From Pseudomonadales bacterium (GTDB taxonomy: Bacteria; Pseudomonadota; Gammaproteobacteria; Pseudomonadales; Azotimanducaceae), in the NCBI GenBank assembly GCA_012103505.1, contig WLWP01000001.1, positions 930,001-994,000 of the forward strand: a stretch of DNA of 64,000 nt, given 5' to 3'. Each line of letters starts with the position of its first letter. The first letter of the stretch is position 1. Positions 1-11,936 of this stretch are shown here, piece after piece. The notes beneath the pieces were generated by a model. The model was given only the letters and a program-made list of their open reading frames with translations, had not been told where the DNA came from and ran no database searches. Both the position numbers and the translations under genes were made by a program.

Positions 1-1314
<1,314 letters not shown>

Positions 1315-1625
1315 TTCTTTTGTAGGGCAGTTACCGGTCGGAGAAAATCGTAAATAGACGAGCAACAGCGGCTAAGAATCGATAATATACGCGGCTGGCG
1401 TTAGCCCAGTTTTTCACTCAATCGACACTGCCCTATCCTTATCTTAGTCATCCGGCTCTTCGCTGGGGTGTCGCTAATGAAAGCAGTCGATTCGCGTGTT
1501 GAGACTTCCAGATGTGGGATTGGGCTATTGGGAACTTAAGAGATTTGACGGGTGGTAGGTCGTAAGTGGTCTGGTAACCCGTGGGTAAAATTTTGTTGAA
1601 ATTGGATTAGGGGAAGGAGCAAAAC
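1315..1625. other. Intergenic region lpdA-sucC, no gene seen
   Basis: A 311-bp gap. There is no coding frame longer than about 20 codons. A weak hairpin (GGCT/AGCC arms) followed by CAGTTTTT near 1390-1415 could be a poor terminator for lpdA. A good Shine-Dalgarno sequence (AAGGAG) sits just before the sucC GTG. I found no convincing sigma-70 promoter; a TTGACG at 1545 lacks a well-spaced -10. Confidence 0.5.
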
Positions 1626-2795
1626 GTGAACTTACATGAATACCAGGCAAAGGCCCTCTTTGCCGAGTATGGACTTCCGGTTTCGGAAGGCTATGCAGTT
1701 GATACCGCAGATGAGGCGGTACAGGCGGCAGAAAAAATTGGTGGCAGCCGTTGGGTCGTTAAAGTTCAAGTCCATGCTGGCGGTCGAGGCAAAGCAGGTG
1801 GGGTTAAGCTTGCAGATTCGCTCGATGAAGTTCGTGACTTTGCCAACAATTGGATTGGCAAGAACTTAGTTACTTTCCAGACCGACGAGCACGGCCAACC
1901 AGTCAGCAAAATATATGTCGAGAGTTGCACCGACATAGACACAGAGCTTTACCTCGGTGCGGTGGTAGATCGTGGTACTCGGCGTGTCGTATTCATGGCA
2001 TCCACAGAAGGTGGGGTCGAGATTGAGAAGGTGGCGGAGGAGACTCCGGAGAAAATTCTACGTGCAACCGTAGACCCTTATGTTGGCGCGCAACCGTATC
2101 AAGGACGCCAGCTCGCATTTGATCTTGGTCTCAAGGGTCCTCAAATTCGTCAATTCGCGGATCTGTACATGGGCTTGGCAAAGCTCTTTACCGAGCTGGA
2201 TTGTGCGCTGCTTGAAATCAATCCGCTGGTAATCACCTCAGAGGGCAACGTTCATTGCCTTGATGCAAAAGTAAATATAGATAGCAATGCGTTGTATCGA
2301 CAGCCACGTTTAAGTGAATTGAACGACCCCTCACAAGAAGATGCAAGAGAGGCGCAAGCTGCTGAATTTGGACTCAACTACGTGGCGCTCGACGGCAACA
2401 TAGGTTGCATGGTCAATGGCGCGGGGTTGGCGATGGGGACCATGGATCTAGTAAAGATTCACGGTGGTAACCCAGCTAACTTTTTAGATGTCGGCGGTGG
2501 TGCAACGAAAGAGGCTGTCGCTGAAGCGTTCAAGATCATTCTGTCCGACGCTTCTGTTAAGGCGGTATTGATTAATATCTTTGGCGGCATTGTTAGCTGC
2601 GCGACGATAGCTGAAGGCATTATCGGTGCTGTCGAAGAAGTTGGGGTTGAAGTACCGGTTGTCGTTCGCTTCGAAGGAAACAACTCAGCAGTGGGACGAC
2701 AAACCTTGGCGGATAGTGGCTTAAACATCATTCCAGGAGAGTCGTTGGTCGATGCGGTAGAAAAAGCGGTAGCCGCAGCAGGAGGTCAGGCATGA
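1626..2795 (+). CDS. sucC: Succinate-CoA ligase, beta subunit
   Basis: Beta subunit of succinyl-CoA synthetase, which couples succinyl-CoA cleavage to nucleoside triphosphate formation in the TCA cycle. The 389-residue length equals the family norm. It begins [19 protein letters not shown], the canonical N-terminus, and contains the ATP-grasp domain (roughly residues 1-240) and the C-terminal CoA-ligase domain with [17 protein letters not shown]. The start is GTG, supported by AAGGAG 7 bases upstream. Its stop overlaps the sucD start by 4 bp (ATGA), indicating translational coupling of the two subunits. Confidence 0.97.
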   Translation: MNLHEYQAKALFAEYGLPVSEGYAVDTADEAVQAAEKIGGSRWVVKVQVHAGGRGKAGGVKLADSLDEVRDFANNWIGKNLVTFQTDEHGQPVSKIYVESCTDIDTELYLGAVVDRGTRRVVFMASTEGGVEIEKVAEETPEKILRATVDPYVGAQPYQGRQLAFDLGLKGPQIRQFADLYMGLAKLFTELDCALLEINPLVITSEGNVHCLDAKVNIDSNALYRQPRLSELNDPSQEDAREAQAAEFGLNYVALDGNIGCMVNGAGLAMGTMDLVKIHGGNPANFLDVGGGATKEAVAEAFKIILSDASVKAVLINIFGGIVSCATIAEGIIGAVEEVGVEVPVVVRFEGNNSAVGRQTLADSGLNIIPGESLVDAVEKAVAAAGGQA

Positions 2796-3667
2796 GCATA
2801 CTTATCGACAAAAATACCAAAGTGATCTGTCAGGGTTTTACGGGATCTCAAGGTACGTTACATAGTGAGCAAGCCATTGCTTATGGCACACAACTTGTTG
2901 GTGGTGTGACTCCGGGTAAGGGTGGTGGGACGCACTTAGATAGACCCATATTTGACACCGTTGCTGATGCAGTAGCTGCGACCGGGGCAACTGCCTCGGT
3001 TATCTACGTTCCGGCTGGGTTCTGTAAGGACTCTATTCTCGAAGCGATTGATGCCGGGATTGAGCTGATCGTCTGTATCACTGAAGGCATACCAACGTTG
3101 GATATGTTGACGGTAAAGGCTCGGTTAGAAATATCTGGCGCACGTATGGTTGGGCCAAATTGCTCGGGTGTGATTACCCCTGGTGAATGCAAGATCGGAA
3201 TTATGCCTGGGGATATTCACCTGCCAGGCAAGGTTGGTATCGTTTCGCGATCCGGAACCCTAACCTATGAGGCGGTTAAGCAGACTACAGACCGCGGCTA
3301 TGGGCAAAGCTCGTGCATTGGGATCGGTGGCGATCCAATTCCTGGTAGTCACTTCATCGATGTGCTGGAACTTTTTCAAGCCGATGATGCGACGGAAGCA
3401 ATCGTCATGGTTGGCGAGATTGGTGGTACGGCTGAAGAAGAGGCCGCGGCGTACATCAAAGCCAACGTCACGAAACCTGTGGTTGGATACATTGCTGGTG
3501 TCACGGCGCCAGCGGGTAAACGCATGGGCCACGCAGGAGCGATTATTGCTGGTGGCAAAGGTACAGCAGATGACAAATTTGCCGCGCTTTCCGACGCGGG
3601 GGTTAAGACTGTGCGTTCACTTGCGGAGATTGGCGATGCGCTGGCAGAAGTGACGGGCTGGCAGTAA
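2792..3667 (+). CDS. sucD: Succinate-CoA ligase, alpha subunit
   Basis: Alpha subunit of succinyl-CoA synthetase. It binds CoA and carries the phosphorylated active-site histidine. Visible are the N-terminal CoA-binding Rossmann part ([19 protein letters not shown]), the [19 protein letters not shown] segment and the phospho-histidine motif [18 protein letters not shown] near residue 245. At 291 residues it is the usual size. It overlaps sucC by 4 bp and is followed about 40 bp later by a rho-independent terminator, so sucCD end a transcription unit here. Confidence 0.97.
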   Translation: MSILIDKNTKVICQGFTGSQGTLHSEQAIAYGTQLVGGVTPGKGGGTHLDRPIFDTVADAVAATGATASVIYVPAGFCKDSILEAIDAGIELIVCITEGIPTLDMLTVKARLEISGARMVGPNCSGVITPGECKIGIMPGDIHLPGKVGIVSRSGTLTYEAVKQTTDRGYGQSSCIGIGGDPIPGSHFIDVLELFQADDATEAIVMVGEIGGTAEEEAAAYIKANVTKPVVGYIAGVTAPAGKRMGHAGAIIAGGKGTADDKFAALSDAGVKTVRSLAEIGDALAEVTGWQ

Positions 3668-3706
3668 TTTGAACGGCATGGTCTTGTACCTGGACCGAGT
3701 CCACAT

Positions 3707-3732
3707 AAAGCGCGGCTTAGTTCGCGCTTTTT
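3707..3732 (+). terminator. Rho-independent terminator after sucD
   Basis: Perfect 8-bp stem AAAGCGCG/CGCGCTTT (3707-3714 with 3723-3730) with an 8-nt loop, running into TTATT. It separates sucCD from htpG. Confidence 0.85.
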
Positions 3733-3777
3733 ATTGAGCACAGCCCTTCTAAGATCAAGAGTAGATCGAGAGTAGGA

Positions 3778-3804
3778 TTGAAAAAAAACGTAGCGACCCC
3801 ATAT
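3778..3804 (+). promoter_or_regulatory. Sigma-32 (RpoH)-like heat-shock promoter for htpG
   Basis: TTGAAA (3778-3783), a 13-nt spacer, then CCCCATAT (3797-3804) match the RpoH consensus (CTTGAAA, 11-16 nt, CCCCATNT) closely. The predicted transcription start is near 3811, about 23 nt before the htpG ATG, leaving room for the GGAG Shine-Dalgarno at 3822-3825. The downstream gene is a classical heat-shock chaperone, which supports the call. Confidence 0.8.
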
Positions 3805-3833
3805 ACCGGGCACCTATTACTGGAGAATAGTGC

Positions 3834-5774
3834 ATGAGCGAAGCACAAGCGGAAACCCATCAATTTCAAACTGAAGCGAAGCAGCTTCTACAATTGATGA
3901 TTCATTCGTTGTATTCCAATCGTGAAATTTTCTTGCGCGAATTAATCTCGAACGCGTCGGATGCGATCGACAAACTACGCTTCAAAGCGATTGAGGATGG
4001 CGATCTTATTGCCGACGATCCTGACTATCGGATCGATATCACTTTTGACAAAGACGCGAAGACGCTCACGATCGCTGACAACGGCATTGGCATGACGAGA
4101 GAAGAGGTCATCGATCACCTGGGGACAATCGCAAAATCTGGGACTGCCGAATTTCTATCACGACTAAGTGGCGACCAAGCCAAAGACGCGCAACTTATTG
4201 GCCAATTTGGTGTCGGTTTCTATAGCGCCTTCATGGTTGCGGATGAAGTTGAGGTTCTGACCCGTGCTGCGGGCCTTACGCCTGATGCCGGTGTGCTATG
4301 GAGATCCAGGGGAGAAGACGCCTATGAGTTGGAAGGTGTAGAAGAACTTCCTCGAGGCACGAGCGTTATCCTCCATCTGAAGGAAGAAGCGGTCGATTTT
4401 GCTGAAGACTTTCGACTGCGCAATATTGTGCGTAAGTATTCAGACCACATCGGCGTACCGGTACGCATGATCAAGCCCGACAACGATCAAGGTAGCGGCG
4501 GTGAAGATGGTGATGACAATGATGAAAAAGTCGTCTCTACCGAGCCTGAATTTGAGGCTGTTAACTCTGCTCAAGCACTTTGGACACGGAGTCGAAGTGA
4601 CGTGTCTGAGGATGAGTACAAAGAGTTCTACAAAGCAGTTTCACACGATTTTGATGATCCGCTGTCTTGGAGCCATAACAAGGTTGAAGGCAAACTCGAA
4701 TACACCAGTCTGTTGTACATACCCAAGCGAGCACCTTTTGACCTTTATCAGCGTGAAGCACCGCGTGGCCTGAAACTTTACGTCCAGCGTGTATTCATCA
4801 TGGACGAGGCAGAGCAGTTTTTACCGTTGTACCTGCGCTTTATGAAAGGCGTGGTTGATTCGAACGATCTGCCGTTGAATGTTTCTCGAGAAATCTTGCA
4901 ACAAGACGAACGAGTTACCTCTATTCGAAACGCGTTAACGAAGCGTGCGCTGACCATGATGGACAACATGTCCAAGAAGGAACCTGAAGAATATCAGGCG
5001 TTTTGGGATGAGTTTGGAGAAGTGCTGAAAGAAGGTGCAGGTGAAGATTTTACAAATCGTGAGGCGCTCGCGAAGTTGCTAAGGTTTGCGACCACCAAGG
5101 GAGATGGCAGCACAAAATCGGTTTCCTTGGATACTTACTTGGAACGCAAAGTCGAAGCGCAGGACAAGATTTATTACATCTGCGCTGAAACTTTTGAAAC
5201 AGCCAGCCGCAGTCCACATCTAGAGATCTTTAAGGATCGGGAAGTGGAAGTGCTTGTTATGTTCGACCGCATTGATGAGTGGTTGATGAGTATGCTGACT
5301 GAATACGACGGCACACAGTTTGTCGACGTTATGCGCGGTGATGTGACATTGCCAGGTGAAAGCAAAAGTGATGATGAGGACGATAAGAAGGATGATGAGG
5401 AGAAAGACGATCATCCACTTGTTGAACGTATCCAGGGTGTGCTGACTGAAAAAGTTGAAGGCGTGCGCACCTCTAAGCGATTGACTCAGTCGCCAGCTTG
5501 CTTGGTGTTATCCGAAGATGCGATGGGTGCACAGATGCGGCGAATCATGGAGCAGTCAGGGCAGGCGATGCCAGAAGCCAAGCCTTACTTCGAGTTTAAT
5601 CCTGACCACCCATTGCTTAGTCGCCTAGACAGTGAACCTGATGAAGATCGGTTTGCGGAGCTGGTGGAGATACTATTCGATCAAGCGTCCCTGGCCGAGG
5701 GCGGCTCGCTACAAGACCCTGCGCAGTATGTAGATCGACTGAATCGTCTCTTACTCGAGTTGTTGGATCAGTAG
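3834..5774 (+). CDS. htpG: Molecular chaperone HtpG (bacterial Hsp90)
   Basis: Cytosolic Hsp90-family ATPase chaperone. The N-terminal GHKL ATPase shows [21 protein letters not shown] and the [14 protein letters not shown] lid/glycine region (about residues 30-135), followed by the middle and C-terminal dimerisation domains. At 646 residues it is about 20 longer than the E. coli protein (family knowledge). Two strongly acidic stretches, near residues 215-230 (linker region) and 505-520, account for the extra length. The ATG follows GGAG with suitable spacing. A sigma-32-like promoter lies just upstream, so heat induction is likely. Confidence 0.97.
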   Translation: MSEAQAETHQFQTEAKQLLQLMIHSLYSNREIFLRELISNASDAIDKLRFKAIEDGDLIADDPDYRIDITFDKDAKTLTIADNGIGMTREEVIDHLGTIAKSGTAEFLSRLSGDQAKDAQLIGQFGVGFYSAFMVADEVEVLTRAAGLTPDAGVLWRSRGEDAYELEGVEELPRGTSVILHLKEEAVDFAEDFRLRNIVRKYSDHIGVPVRMIKPDNDQGSGGEDGDDNDEKVVSTEPEFEAVNSAQALWTRSRSDVSEDEYKEFYKAVSHDFDDPLSWSHNKVEGKLEYTSLLYIPKRAPFDLYQREAPRGLKLYVQRVFIMDEAEQFLPLYLRFMKGVVDSNDLPLNVSREILQQDERVTSIRNALTKRALTMMDNMSKKEPEEYQAFWDEFGEVLKEGAGEDFTNREALAKLLRFATTKGDGSTKSVSLDTYLERKVEAQDKIYYICAETFETASRSPHLEIFKDREVEVLVMFDRIDEWLMSMLTEYDGTQFVDVMRGDVTLPGESKSDDEDDKKDDEEKDDHPLVERIQGVLTEKVEGVRTSKRLTQSPACLVLSEDAMGAQMRRIMEQSGQAMPEAKPYFEFNPDHPLLSRLDSEPDEDRFAELVEILFDQASLAEGGSLQDPAQYVDRLNRLLLELLDQ

Positions 5775-5808
5775 TGAGCGTAACAATGTTCGCTCGGTCT
5801 TAGCCGAT

Positions 5809-6654
5809 TTGAGCGAGCAATTCGAACGTGCGGATCTTTGTTTTGGACACGGAACAGACAACGCCTGGGATGAGGCCGTTTACTTGGTTTTGTCCTGTGC
5901 CGAGTTGGAAGACGATGAAGCGAATCTAGATCGACCACTCAATGAGGCGACGCTAGCCCATATTGAGAGTGTGGCTCAACGCCGGATTCAAGAAAGAGTT
6001 CCCCTTGTTTATCTGCTCAAACACTGCCGCTACATGGGGTACAAGTTCTCGATTGGGGAAGGAGTCATTGTGCCGCGCTCCCCGATTGGGTACTTGTTAA
6101 GAGAAGGATTAGCTCCTTGGCTCCCAGCCAATGTTGAATCGATAGTTGATCTTTGCTCCGGTTCTGGCTGTCTGGGGATTGTCGCGGCATATGAATTTCC
6201 TAGTGCGACGATAACTCTGGTTGAGATGGATCCGGAGGCGTTGTCCCTCGCTCAACAGAATGTAGCAGAGCATGGACTGGGGTCGCGTATTAAAATCGTC
6301 GCGGCGGATGCCACAAAGTGGCGACCTGAAGTCCCTGCGGATCTTGTGCTCGCCAACCCGCCTTATGTGGATGCCAGTGATATGGCACACCTACCAAGAG
6401 AGTTTCAGGCTGAGCCATCTTTTGGGCTGGCTGCGGGTTCTGATGGCTTAGATGTTATGAACCCCATAATCGATGCACGACGAGATTATGTTGCAGAAAC
6501 TGGTCTAATTGTTGGCGAAGTTGGCGCTAGTGCCCCGGCTCTGTTGCGACGATATCCAAACCTACCGTTTATTTGGCCAGATTTGTATGCCGGTGGCGAA
6601 GGCGTCTTTCTGCTTGAAGGTAGCGCGCACAATTCTCATACTGCGCGCCTCTAG
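5809..6654 (+). CDS. prmB: Ribosomal protein uL3 N5-glutamine methyltransferase PrmB
   Basis: SAM-dependent methyltransferase that modifies a glutamine in ribosomal protein L3. Motifs seen are GHGTDNAWDEAVYLVL near the N-terminus, the SAM-binding DLCSGSGCLGI and the catalytic NPPYVDASDM near residue 183, diagnostic of the PrmB/PrmC group; the N-terminal GHGTDN block points to PrmB. A TTG at 5809 is the first ordinary start codon. The frame stays open upstream for about 22 codons, and that stretch looks like family sequence, so the true start may be unusual. It sits between htpG and aroC; prmB next to aroC is common in gammaproteobacteria. Confidence 0.9.
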   Translation: MSEQFERADLCFGHGTDNAWDEAVYLVLSCAELEDDEANLDRPLNEATLAHIESVAQRRIQERVPLVYLLKHCRYMGYKFSIGEGVIVPRSPIGYLLREGLAPWLPANVESIVDLCSGSGCLGIVAAYEFPSATITLVEMDPEALSLAQQNVAEHGLGSRIKIVAADATKWRPEVPADLVLANPPYVDASDMAHLPREFQAEPSFGLAAGSDGLDVMNPIIDARRDYVAETGLIVGEVGASAPALLRRYPNLPFIWPDLYAGGEGVFLLEGSAHNSHTARL

Positions 6655-6711
6655 AGGGTCTGTGCGTTTTATTTCGCGCCATTTACAAGAATCGCCATAT
6701 GGGCACTAAGC

Positions 6712-7779
6712 ATGGCAGGTAACAGTTTCGGACAATTTTTTCGGGTAACGACATTTGGCGAGAGTCATGGCGTGGCCTTAGGTGCGGTAGTTGACGGTTG
6801 TCCGCCTGGTCTGGCCCTGTGTGAGGCAGACCTCCAGCAGGATCTGGATCGGCGCCGTCCTGGGCAATCAAAATACACGACCCAACGAAAGGAGTCGGAC
6901 ACCGTTAGAATCTTGTCCGGTGTTTTTGAAGGCCAAACGACAGGCACGGCGATCGGCCTAATCATCGAGAACGAAGATCAAAAGAGCAAAGATTACAGCG
7001 ATATCGCTGAGATTTTTCGACCCGCCCACGCCGATCTCACCTATCACAAGAAATATGGCGTTCGCGACTATCGAGGGGGTGGTCGGGCATCTGCGCGGGA
7101 AACCACGATGCGGGTTGCGGCTGGGGCTATAGCGAAGAAGTTCTTGGCTGAAACGATTGGGGTAAAGGTACGAGGCTACCTTTCTCAAATTGGCGATATT
7201 GAATTGCCGATGGAAGACTGGGATGCGGTTGAGAACAATGCATTCTTTTGTGGTGCGCCAGGACGGTTAAGCGAGCTTGAGGCTCTCATCGATGGGTTGC
7301 GGCGGGACGGAAATTCCATCGGCGCCCAAGTTCGAGTGGTTGGTTCGAATATTCCTGTTGGGCTAGGTGAACCCGTCTTTGGCAAGCTGGATGCGGAGCT
7401 CGCGTATGGGCTCATGGGCATTAACGCAGTCAAAGCCGTTGAGATAGGAGATGGCGTCGGCGTTGTGACACAGAAGGGCACCGAACATCGCGACGAAATG
7501 ACGAAAGACGGTTTCCTTAGCAACCATGCCGGTGGCGTGCTCGGTGGTATTTCGTCTGGTCAGGACATCATCGCGAGCATTGCCCTCAAGCCCACAAGTA
7601 GTCTCACAACACCTGGCCGTTCGATCGACGTGCACGGCAACGAGGTCGAGGTTGTGACGAAGGGTAGGCACGATCCATGTGTTGGTATCCGCGCGGTGCC
7701 CATTGCCGAAGCCATGGTCGCACTCGTGTTGATGGACCACTTTCTGCGAGACCGAGGTCAGATCTCGAATTCACGGTAG
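6712..7779 (+). CDS. aroC: Chorismate synthase
   Basis: Last enzyme of the shikimate pathway: FMN-dependent trans-1,4 elimination of phosphate from EPSP to give chorismate, the precursor of Trp, Phe, Tyr and folate. Signatures include [19 protein letters not shown] at the N-terminus, [20 protein letters not shown] near residue 125 and the C-terminal [18 protein letters not shown]. The 355-residue length is typical. The 3' end overlaps the convergent LysR gene by 22 bp. Other aromatic-pathway genes in the window are trpFBA and a DAHP synthase. Confidence 0.97.
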   Translation: MAGNSFGQFFRVTTFGESHGVALGAVVDGCPPGLALCEADLQQDLDRRRPGQSKYTTQRKESDTVRILSGVFEGQTTGTAIGLIIENEDQKSKDYSDIAEIFRPAHADLTYHKKYGVRDYRGGGRASARETTMRVAAGAIAKKFLAETIGVKVRGYLSQIGDIELPMEDWDAVENNAFFCGAPGRLSELEALIDGLRRDGNSIGAQVRVVGSNIPVGLGEPVFGKLDAELAYGLMGINAVKAVEIGDGVGVVTQKGTEHRDEMTKDGFLSNHAGGVLGGISSGQDIIASIALKPTSSLTTPGRSIDVHGNEVEVVTKGRHDPCVGIRAVPIAEAMVALVLMDHFLRDRGQISNSR

Positions 7780-8618
7780 CTTTCTAACACTTCGAGAAAA
7801 GCCCGCGAGGCATTACTCATCGCTCGGTGAGGATTCACAATCGCGCCGAGGGTGCGGTGCATCGGTTCCCCAGGAACATCCAATACTTCTAACTCATCCG
7901 ACATGCTAAGGGGTAAGACGCTCCAGCCAAGCCCAACGGAAACCAACATGCTCAGGGTCTCGAGATAGTTGGTTGACATAGTGGGCTCGAGGTTGATGCC
8001 AGCTTGAGCGAATCGTTCAAGCACGATCCTGCCAGTGTAAGTGCCGGTTCCGGGTAGTACGCAAGGTTGCTCGGCGAGCTCGTGGAGACTTGGCGCGCCG
8101 CTGGTCTTGTGTACGAAAACGAGCGGATCGTCCCAGATAGGGCGTATATCCAAATCGGGTGCGCCCTTGGGATCTAGGGTTGCGACAGCTAACTCAACTT
8201 CGCCATGACGAACCTGGCCATGGGCAATTTCTGAATCTTCAAAGGAGAGATTTAGATGCACATCTGGATATCGTTGCGTAAAGGTCTGTAACGCCGGTGC
8301 CAACCTATGTAGACCGATGTGATGTGAAGTGGCGATCGACAAGGTTCCCGCAACCTCATCCGTCAGTGCATGGAGTTTGCGTTCTGTGTCTGCCCACAGC
8401 GAAAGTACTAGCTCGGCTTGCCCAGCGAACATTTTCCCTGCTTCGGTCACATGCAGTTTTTTGCCGATGCGATCAAACAATGGGGTGCCCAGGGTTTGTT
8501 CTAGACTCTGTATCCTTTTGCTGACTGCGGGTTGTGTGAGGTGCAGTTCGTTCGCCGCTGCTGACACCGAGGCATGATTGGCAACTGCCAAGAAAGTCTC
8601 AAGTTCTACTGTGTTCAT
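7758..8618 (-). CDS. LysR-family transcriptional regulator, divergent from leuCDB
   Basis: A 286-residue LysR-type regulator. The N-terminal winged helix-turn-helix is clear ([20 protein letters not shown], then [14 protein letters not shown]), followed by a periplasmic-binding-like effector domain (about residues 90-280). It is divergently transcribed from leuC across an AT-rich spacer, the layout expected of a LysR protein controlling its neighbour; a LysR gene beside leuC is also known in pseudomonads. Effector and regulon are not deducible. Its 3' end overlaps aroC on the opposite strand. Confidence 0.88.
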   Translation of the reverse strand: MNTVELETFLAVANHASVSAAANELHLTQPAVSKRIQSLEQTLGTPLFDRIGKKLHVTEAGKMFAGQAELVLSLWADTERKLHALTDEVAGTLSIATSHHIGLHRLAPALQTFTQRYPDVHLNLSFEDSEIAHGQVRHGEVELAVATLDPKGAPDLDIRPIWDDPLVFVHKTSGAPSLHELAEQPCVLPGTGTYTGRIVLERFAQAGINLEPTMSTNYLETLSMLVSVGLGWSVLPLSMSDELEVLDVPGEPMHRTLGAIVNPHRAMSNASRAFLEVLESYREFEI

Positions 8619-8770
8619 TGCGCATCGTTTGTGTTGAACAAGAAAGCCGCACCTTAACGAACTTCAGGAATGATTCCTATTAATTATCAAATATATAAAA
8701 ATAATGAATTTGGATTATATAAAGGATGGCTTTAGACTGGCCGTCTGAATTTTTATTTGGAAGATGCGCC
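8619..8770. promoter_or_regulatory. Divergent LysR/leuC control region
   Basis: A markedly AT-rich spacer between the LysR gene and leuC. It contains an interrupted inverted repeat, ATAAT (8701-8705), 8 nt, ATTAT (8714-8718), plus several T-N11-A arrangements of the kind LysR proteins recognise. A Shine-Dalgarno GGAAG at 8759-8763 precedes the preferred leuC GTG by 7 nt. The operator assignment is tentative. Confidence 0.35.
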
Positions 8771-10183
8771 GTGCCACAAACGCTGTATGACAAGATCTGG
8801 GACACCCACTTGGTTGGAAAGCGACAGGATGGCAATAGCTTGCTCTATGTCGACCTACAGCTTCTCCACGAAGTGACTTCTCCGCAAGCATTTGAGGGTT
8901 TGTCGTTGGCTGATCGGCCGCTCTGGCGAGTTGATGCGAATCTAGCGACACCCGACCATAACGTGCCCACTGTTGGACGAGAAAAAGGTTTGGCGGGCAT
9001 TACCGATCTGATTGCTCTTGAGCAGGTAGTGACACTGGACAAAAACTGCCAAAAGTACGGTGTCGAGCAGTTCGATATCTTGGATGAGCGTCAAGGCATT
9101 GTTCACGTGGTAGGTCCAGAGCAGGGCGCGACACTACCCGGGATGACAATCGTCTGCGGCGATAGCCACACGTCTACACACGGTGCGTTTGCAGCACTTG
9201 CCCAAGGGATTGGTACTTCTGAGGTAGAGCATGTCATGGCGACCCAGTGCCTGTTGCAGAACAAGGCTAAGAATTTTTCGGTGAGCGTCGAAGGTGAGCT
9301 GGCACCAGGTGTGTCTGCCAAGGACCTCATTTTGTACATCATTGGCAAGCTCGGTACGGCAGGCGCAACGGGACACACGATCGAATATCGCGGTAGCACG
9401 ATTAGGGGCATGTCGATGGAAGGTCGGATGACGGTCTGCAACATGTCAATCGAAGCAGGGGCTCGAGCAGGCTTAGTCGCAGTTGATGATGTGACTTTGG
9501 ATTACGTTAAAGGCAGACCGTTCGCGCCAACAGGGACGATGTGGGATAAAGCGGAAACCTATTGGCGGACGTTGGTTTCGGACGACGGCGCACATTTTGA
9601 TAGCCACCTTGAAATAGACGCAGCGCAGGTCGTGCCTCAGATTACATGGGGTACCTCGCCAGAAATGGTGTTACCCATCAGTGGGCGCATTCCTGCGCCT
9701 GAAGATGCGACCGATGAGGTAACTCGGGAAGCGACGGGTCACGCCCTTAGCTATATGGGCTTAGCAGCAGGGACGTCAGTAACAGATATCGCTCTTGACC
9801 GGATATTTATTGGGTCGTGTACCAATGCACGCATTGAGGATTTGCGCGTGGCAGCTGCCGTTGTCGAAGGCAAAACAGTTGCCAGTTCAGTACAAGAAGC
9901 CATTGTGGTGCCAGGCTCGGGTTTGGTGAAAAAGCAGGCGGAAGACGAAGGTCTAGCGCAAATTTTTAAAGATGCCGGTTTCCAGTGGCGGGCTGCGGGT
10001 TGTTCGATGTGCTTGGGCATGAACCCCGATCAAGTGGGGCCAGGCGAACATTGCGCTTCAACGTCAAATCGAAACTTTGAAGGCCGTCAAGGCCATGCGA
10101 GTCGAACTCACCTGGTCAGTCCTGCGATGGCGGCTGCAGCGGCGGTTGCAGGGCATTTTGTTGATGTCAGGGAGATTATCTAA
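8771..10183 (+). CDS. leuC: 3-isopropylmalate dehydratase, large subunit
   Basis: Aconitase-family [4Fe-4S] subunit of isopropylmalate isomerase in leucine synthesis. The three cluster cysteines are visible, one in [13 protein letters not shown] and two in [10 protein letters not shown], along with [21 protein letters not shown] in the substrate-binding domain. I chose the GTG at 8771 ([10 protein letters not shown]..., 470 residues, close to the family's ~466) because GGAAG lies 7 nt upstream. A longer ATG frame from 8726 would add 15 residues that do not resemble the family. It overlaps leuD by 1 bp. Confidence 0.95.
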   Translation: MPQTLYDKIWDTHLVGKRQDGNSLLYVDLQLLHEVTSPQAFEGLSLADRPLWRVDANLATPDHNVPTVGREKGLAGITDLIALEQVVTLDKNCQKYGVEQFDILDERQGIVHVVGPEQGATLPGMTIVCGDSHTSTHGAFAALAQGIGTSEVEHVMATQCLLQNKAKNFSVSVEGELAPGVSAKDLILYIIGKLGTAGATGHTIEYRGSTIRGMSMEGRMTVCNMSIEAGARAGLVAVDDVTLDYVKGRPFAPTGTMWDKAETYWRTLVSDDGAHFDSHLEIDAAQVVPQITWGTSPEMVLPISGRIPAPEDATDEVTREATGHALSYMGLAAGTSVTDIALDRIFIGSCTNARIEDLRVAAAVVEGKTVASSVQEAIVVPGSGLVKKQAEDEGLAQIFKDAGFQWRAAGCSMCLGMNPDQVGPGEHCASTSNRNFEGRQGHASRTHLVSPAMAAAAAVAGHFVDVREII

Positions 10184-10824
10184 TGCAGGCATTTACCAAG
10201 CACTCCGGTTTCGCAGTTCCTTTGGAACGAGTGAATGTAGACACTGACCAGATCATTCCGAAGCAGTTTTTGAAGTCGATCAAGCGAACTGGTTTTGGTG
10301 ACTATTTGTTCGATGCGTGGCGTTTCAATGACGCGGGTGACTTAGGGATGACCCCAAATGAACGTGCGATCAACCATGAATTTGTCCTCAACGAGTCGAA
10401 GTACCAAGGTGCGTCCATTTTGTTAGCCGGTGAGAATTTTGGCTGTGGATCCTCGCGTGAACATGCGGTGTGGGCTTTGTTGGAATACGGTTTTTCTGTC
10501 GTAATCGCACCTAGTTTTGCTGATATTTTCTATGGAAATTGCTTTAAAAATGGACTGTTACCTATTGTTTTAAATGGAAATGAAATAGACGCGCTCGTAG
10601 AGGCTGCAAAATCTGGTCAGAACATTGCGGTGGACCTATCTGGACAATCTGTCAGTTTTGGGGAGCAGGGCTTCCAGTTTGACATTGCAGCTGGGCTCAA
10701 AGAGAAGATGTTGAGCGGCATGGATGACATTGCGGCCACAATTGCCGAGAGAGAAAAGATTGAGGCCTTCGAGGTCGCCCATCGACAGAATCAGCCGTGG
10801 CTGTTTTCTAAAAATAAACTTTAA
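10183..10824 (+). CDS. leuD: 3-isopropylmalate dehydratase, small subunit
   Basis: Swivelling-domain subunit that completes the LeuCD isomerase. Family motifs include [22 protein letters not shown] near the N-terminus and [21 protein letters not shown] near residue 85. At 213 residues it is full length. The leuC stop and leuD start share one base (TAATG), so the two subunits are translationally coupled. The 23-bp gap to leuB is very AT-rich. Confidence 0.96.
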   Translation: MQAFTKHSGFAVPLERVNVDTDQIIPKQFLKSIKRTGFGDYLFDAWRFNDAGDLGMTPNERAINHEFVLNESKYQGASILLAGENFGCGSSREHAVWALLEYGFSVVIAPSFADIFYGNCFKNGLLPIVLNGNEIDALVEAAKSGQNIAVDLSGQSVSFGEQGFQFDIAAGLKEKMLSGMDDIAATIAEREKIEAFEVAHRQNQPWLFSKNKL

Positions 10825-10847
10825 TTTCAATAGCTTATATAACTTAT

Positions 10848-11936
10848 ATGAAAAATTATTCAATATATGCGTTGCCGGGAGATGGCATAGGTGCCGAGGT
10901 CATGGCTCCAGCCCTTGAAGTCGCCGCTGCAGCGGCGGAACGCGTTGGGGTTCGCTTGGAGGTGAACCAGGGTTTAGTCGGTGGCATCGCCATTGATGAA
11001 ACTGGCTCACCATTACCAGCAGAGACTCTGCAACAAGCTGAAGCTGCAGACGCTGTCTTACTCGGTGGCGTTGGCGGTCCAAAATGGGATGATTTGCCCA
11101 CAGCGGAGCGACCCGAAAAAGGTTTGCTCGGTCTACGCCAGGCACTGGGTTTGTTTGGCAATCTGCGACCAGCCCTACTGTTTGGACCGTTGGCAGCGGC
11201 AAGCTCTCTTAAGTCGGAGCTGGTTGCCGATCTAGATATTCTGATCATCCGCGAGCTTACGGGTGGGATTTATTTCGGTGAACCCCGCGGTGTTGAGATT
11301 CGCGATAACGAGCGGGTTGGGTTCAATACCCTGGTCTACTCAGAGCATGAAATAGAGCGGATCGCACGTGTTGGTTTTGAGCTTGCCCAGAAACGCGATC
11401 GGCGACTCTGTTCGGTCGACAAAGCAAATGTGCTTGAGGTCTCTCAGCTTTGGCGTGAGATAGTGACCTCAGTTGCGGCTGACTATCCGGACGTCGCGCT
11501 CTCACACATGTACGTGGACAACGCCGCCATGCAATTGGTTAGGGCGCCAAAACAGTTCGACGTGATCGTGACGGGTAACATGTTCGGCGACATCCTGTCT
11601 GACGTTGCCGCTATGTTGACCGGATCTTTAGGCATGCTTCCCTCTGCTTCGTTAGCAGCCACGGGCGTTGGTTTGTATGAACCCGTACACGGCACGGCAC
11701 CAGATATAGCTGGGCAAAATATCGCCAATCCTCTCGCCATGATCCTCTCAGTTGCGATGATGTATCGCTACAGCTTGGACCAAGGTGAGGCGGCTGATTT
11801 GATTGAAGGCGCTGTGGCGAGCGTCTTACAAGCTGGACTCCGAACTGCCGATATTCACAGTGGTGGTGAAGGTGAGACCTTGGTTGGTACACAAGCGATG
11901 GCGGATGCTGTCATGGAGGCTTTCGATGGCGGGTGA
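10848..11936 (+). CDS. leuB: 3-isopropylmalate dehydrogenase
   Basis: NAD+-dependent oxidative decarboxylation of 3-isopropylmalate to 2-oxoisocaproate, the third leucine-specific step. Signatures are the N-terminal [18 protein letters not shown], the substrate arginines in [10 protein letters not shown] and [14 protein letters not shown], and the metal/NAD site [21 protein letters not shown]. The 362-residue length is normal. Its last 11 bp overlap the asd start, so asd is probably coupled to the leu operon. Confidence 0.96.
   Translation: MKNYSIYALPGDGIGAEVMAPALEVAAAAAERVGVRLEVNQGLVGGIAIDETGSPLPAETLQQAEAADAVLLGGVGGPKWDDLPTAERPEKGLLGLRQALGLFGNLRPALLFGPLAAASSLKSELVADLDILIIRELTGGIYFGEPRGVEIRDNERVGFNTLVYSEHEIERIARVGFELAQKRDRRLCSVDKANVLEVSQLWREIVTSVAADYPDVALSHMYVDNAAMQLVRAPKQFDVIVTGNMFGDILSDVAAMLTGSLGMLPSASLAATGVGLYEPVHGTAPDIAGQNIANPLAMILSVAMMYRYSLDQGEAADLIEGAVASVLQAGLRTADIHSGGEGETLVGTQAMADAVMEAFDGG

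Noticed and set aside
11803..11925. A 41-codon N-terminal extension of asd.
   Set aside because: It lies wholly inside leuB in another frame, and the family N-terminus begins at the ATG at 11926.
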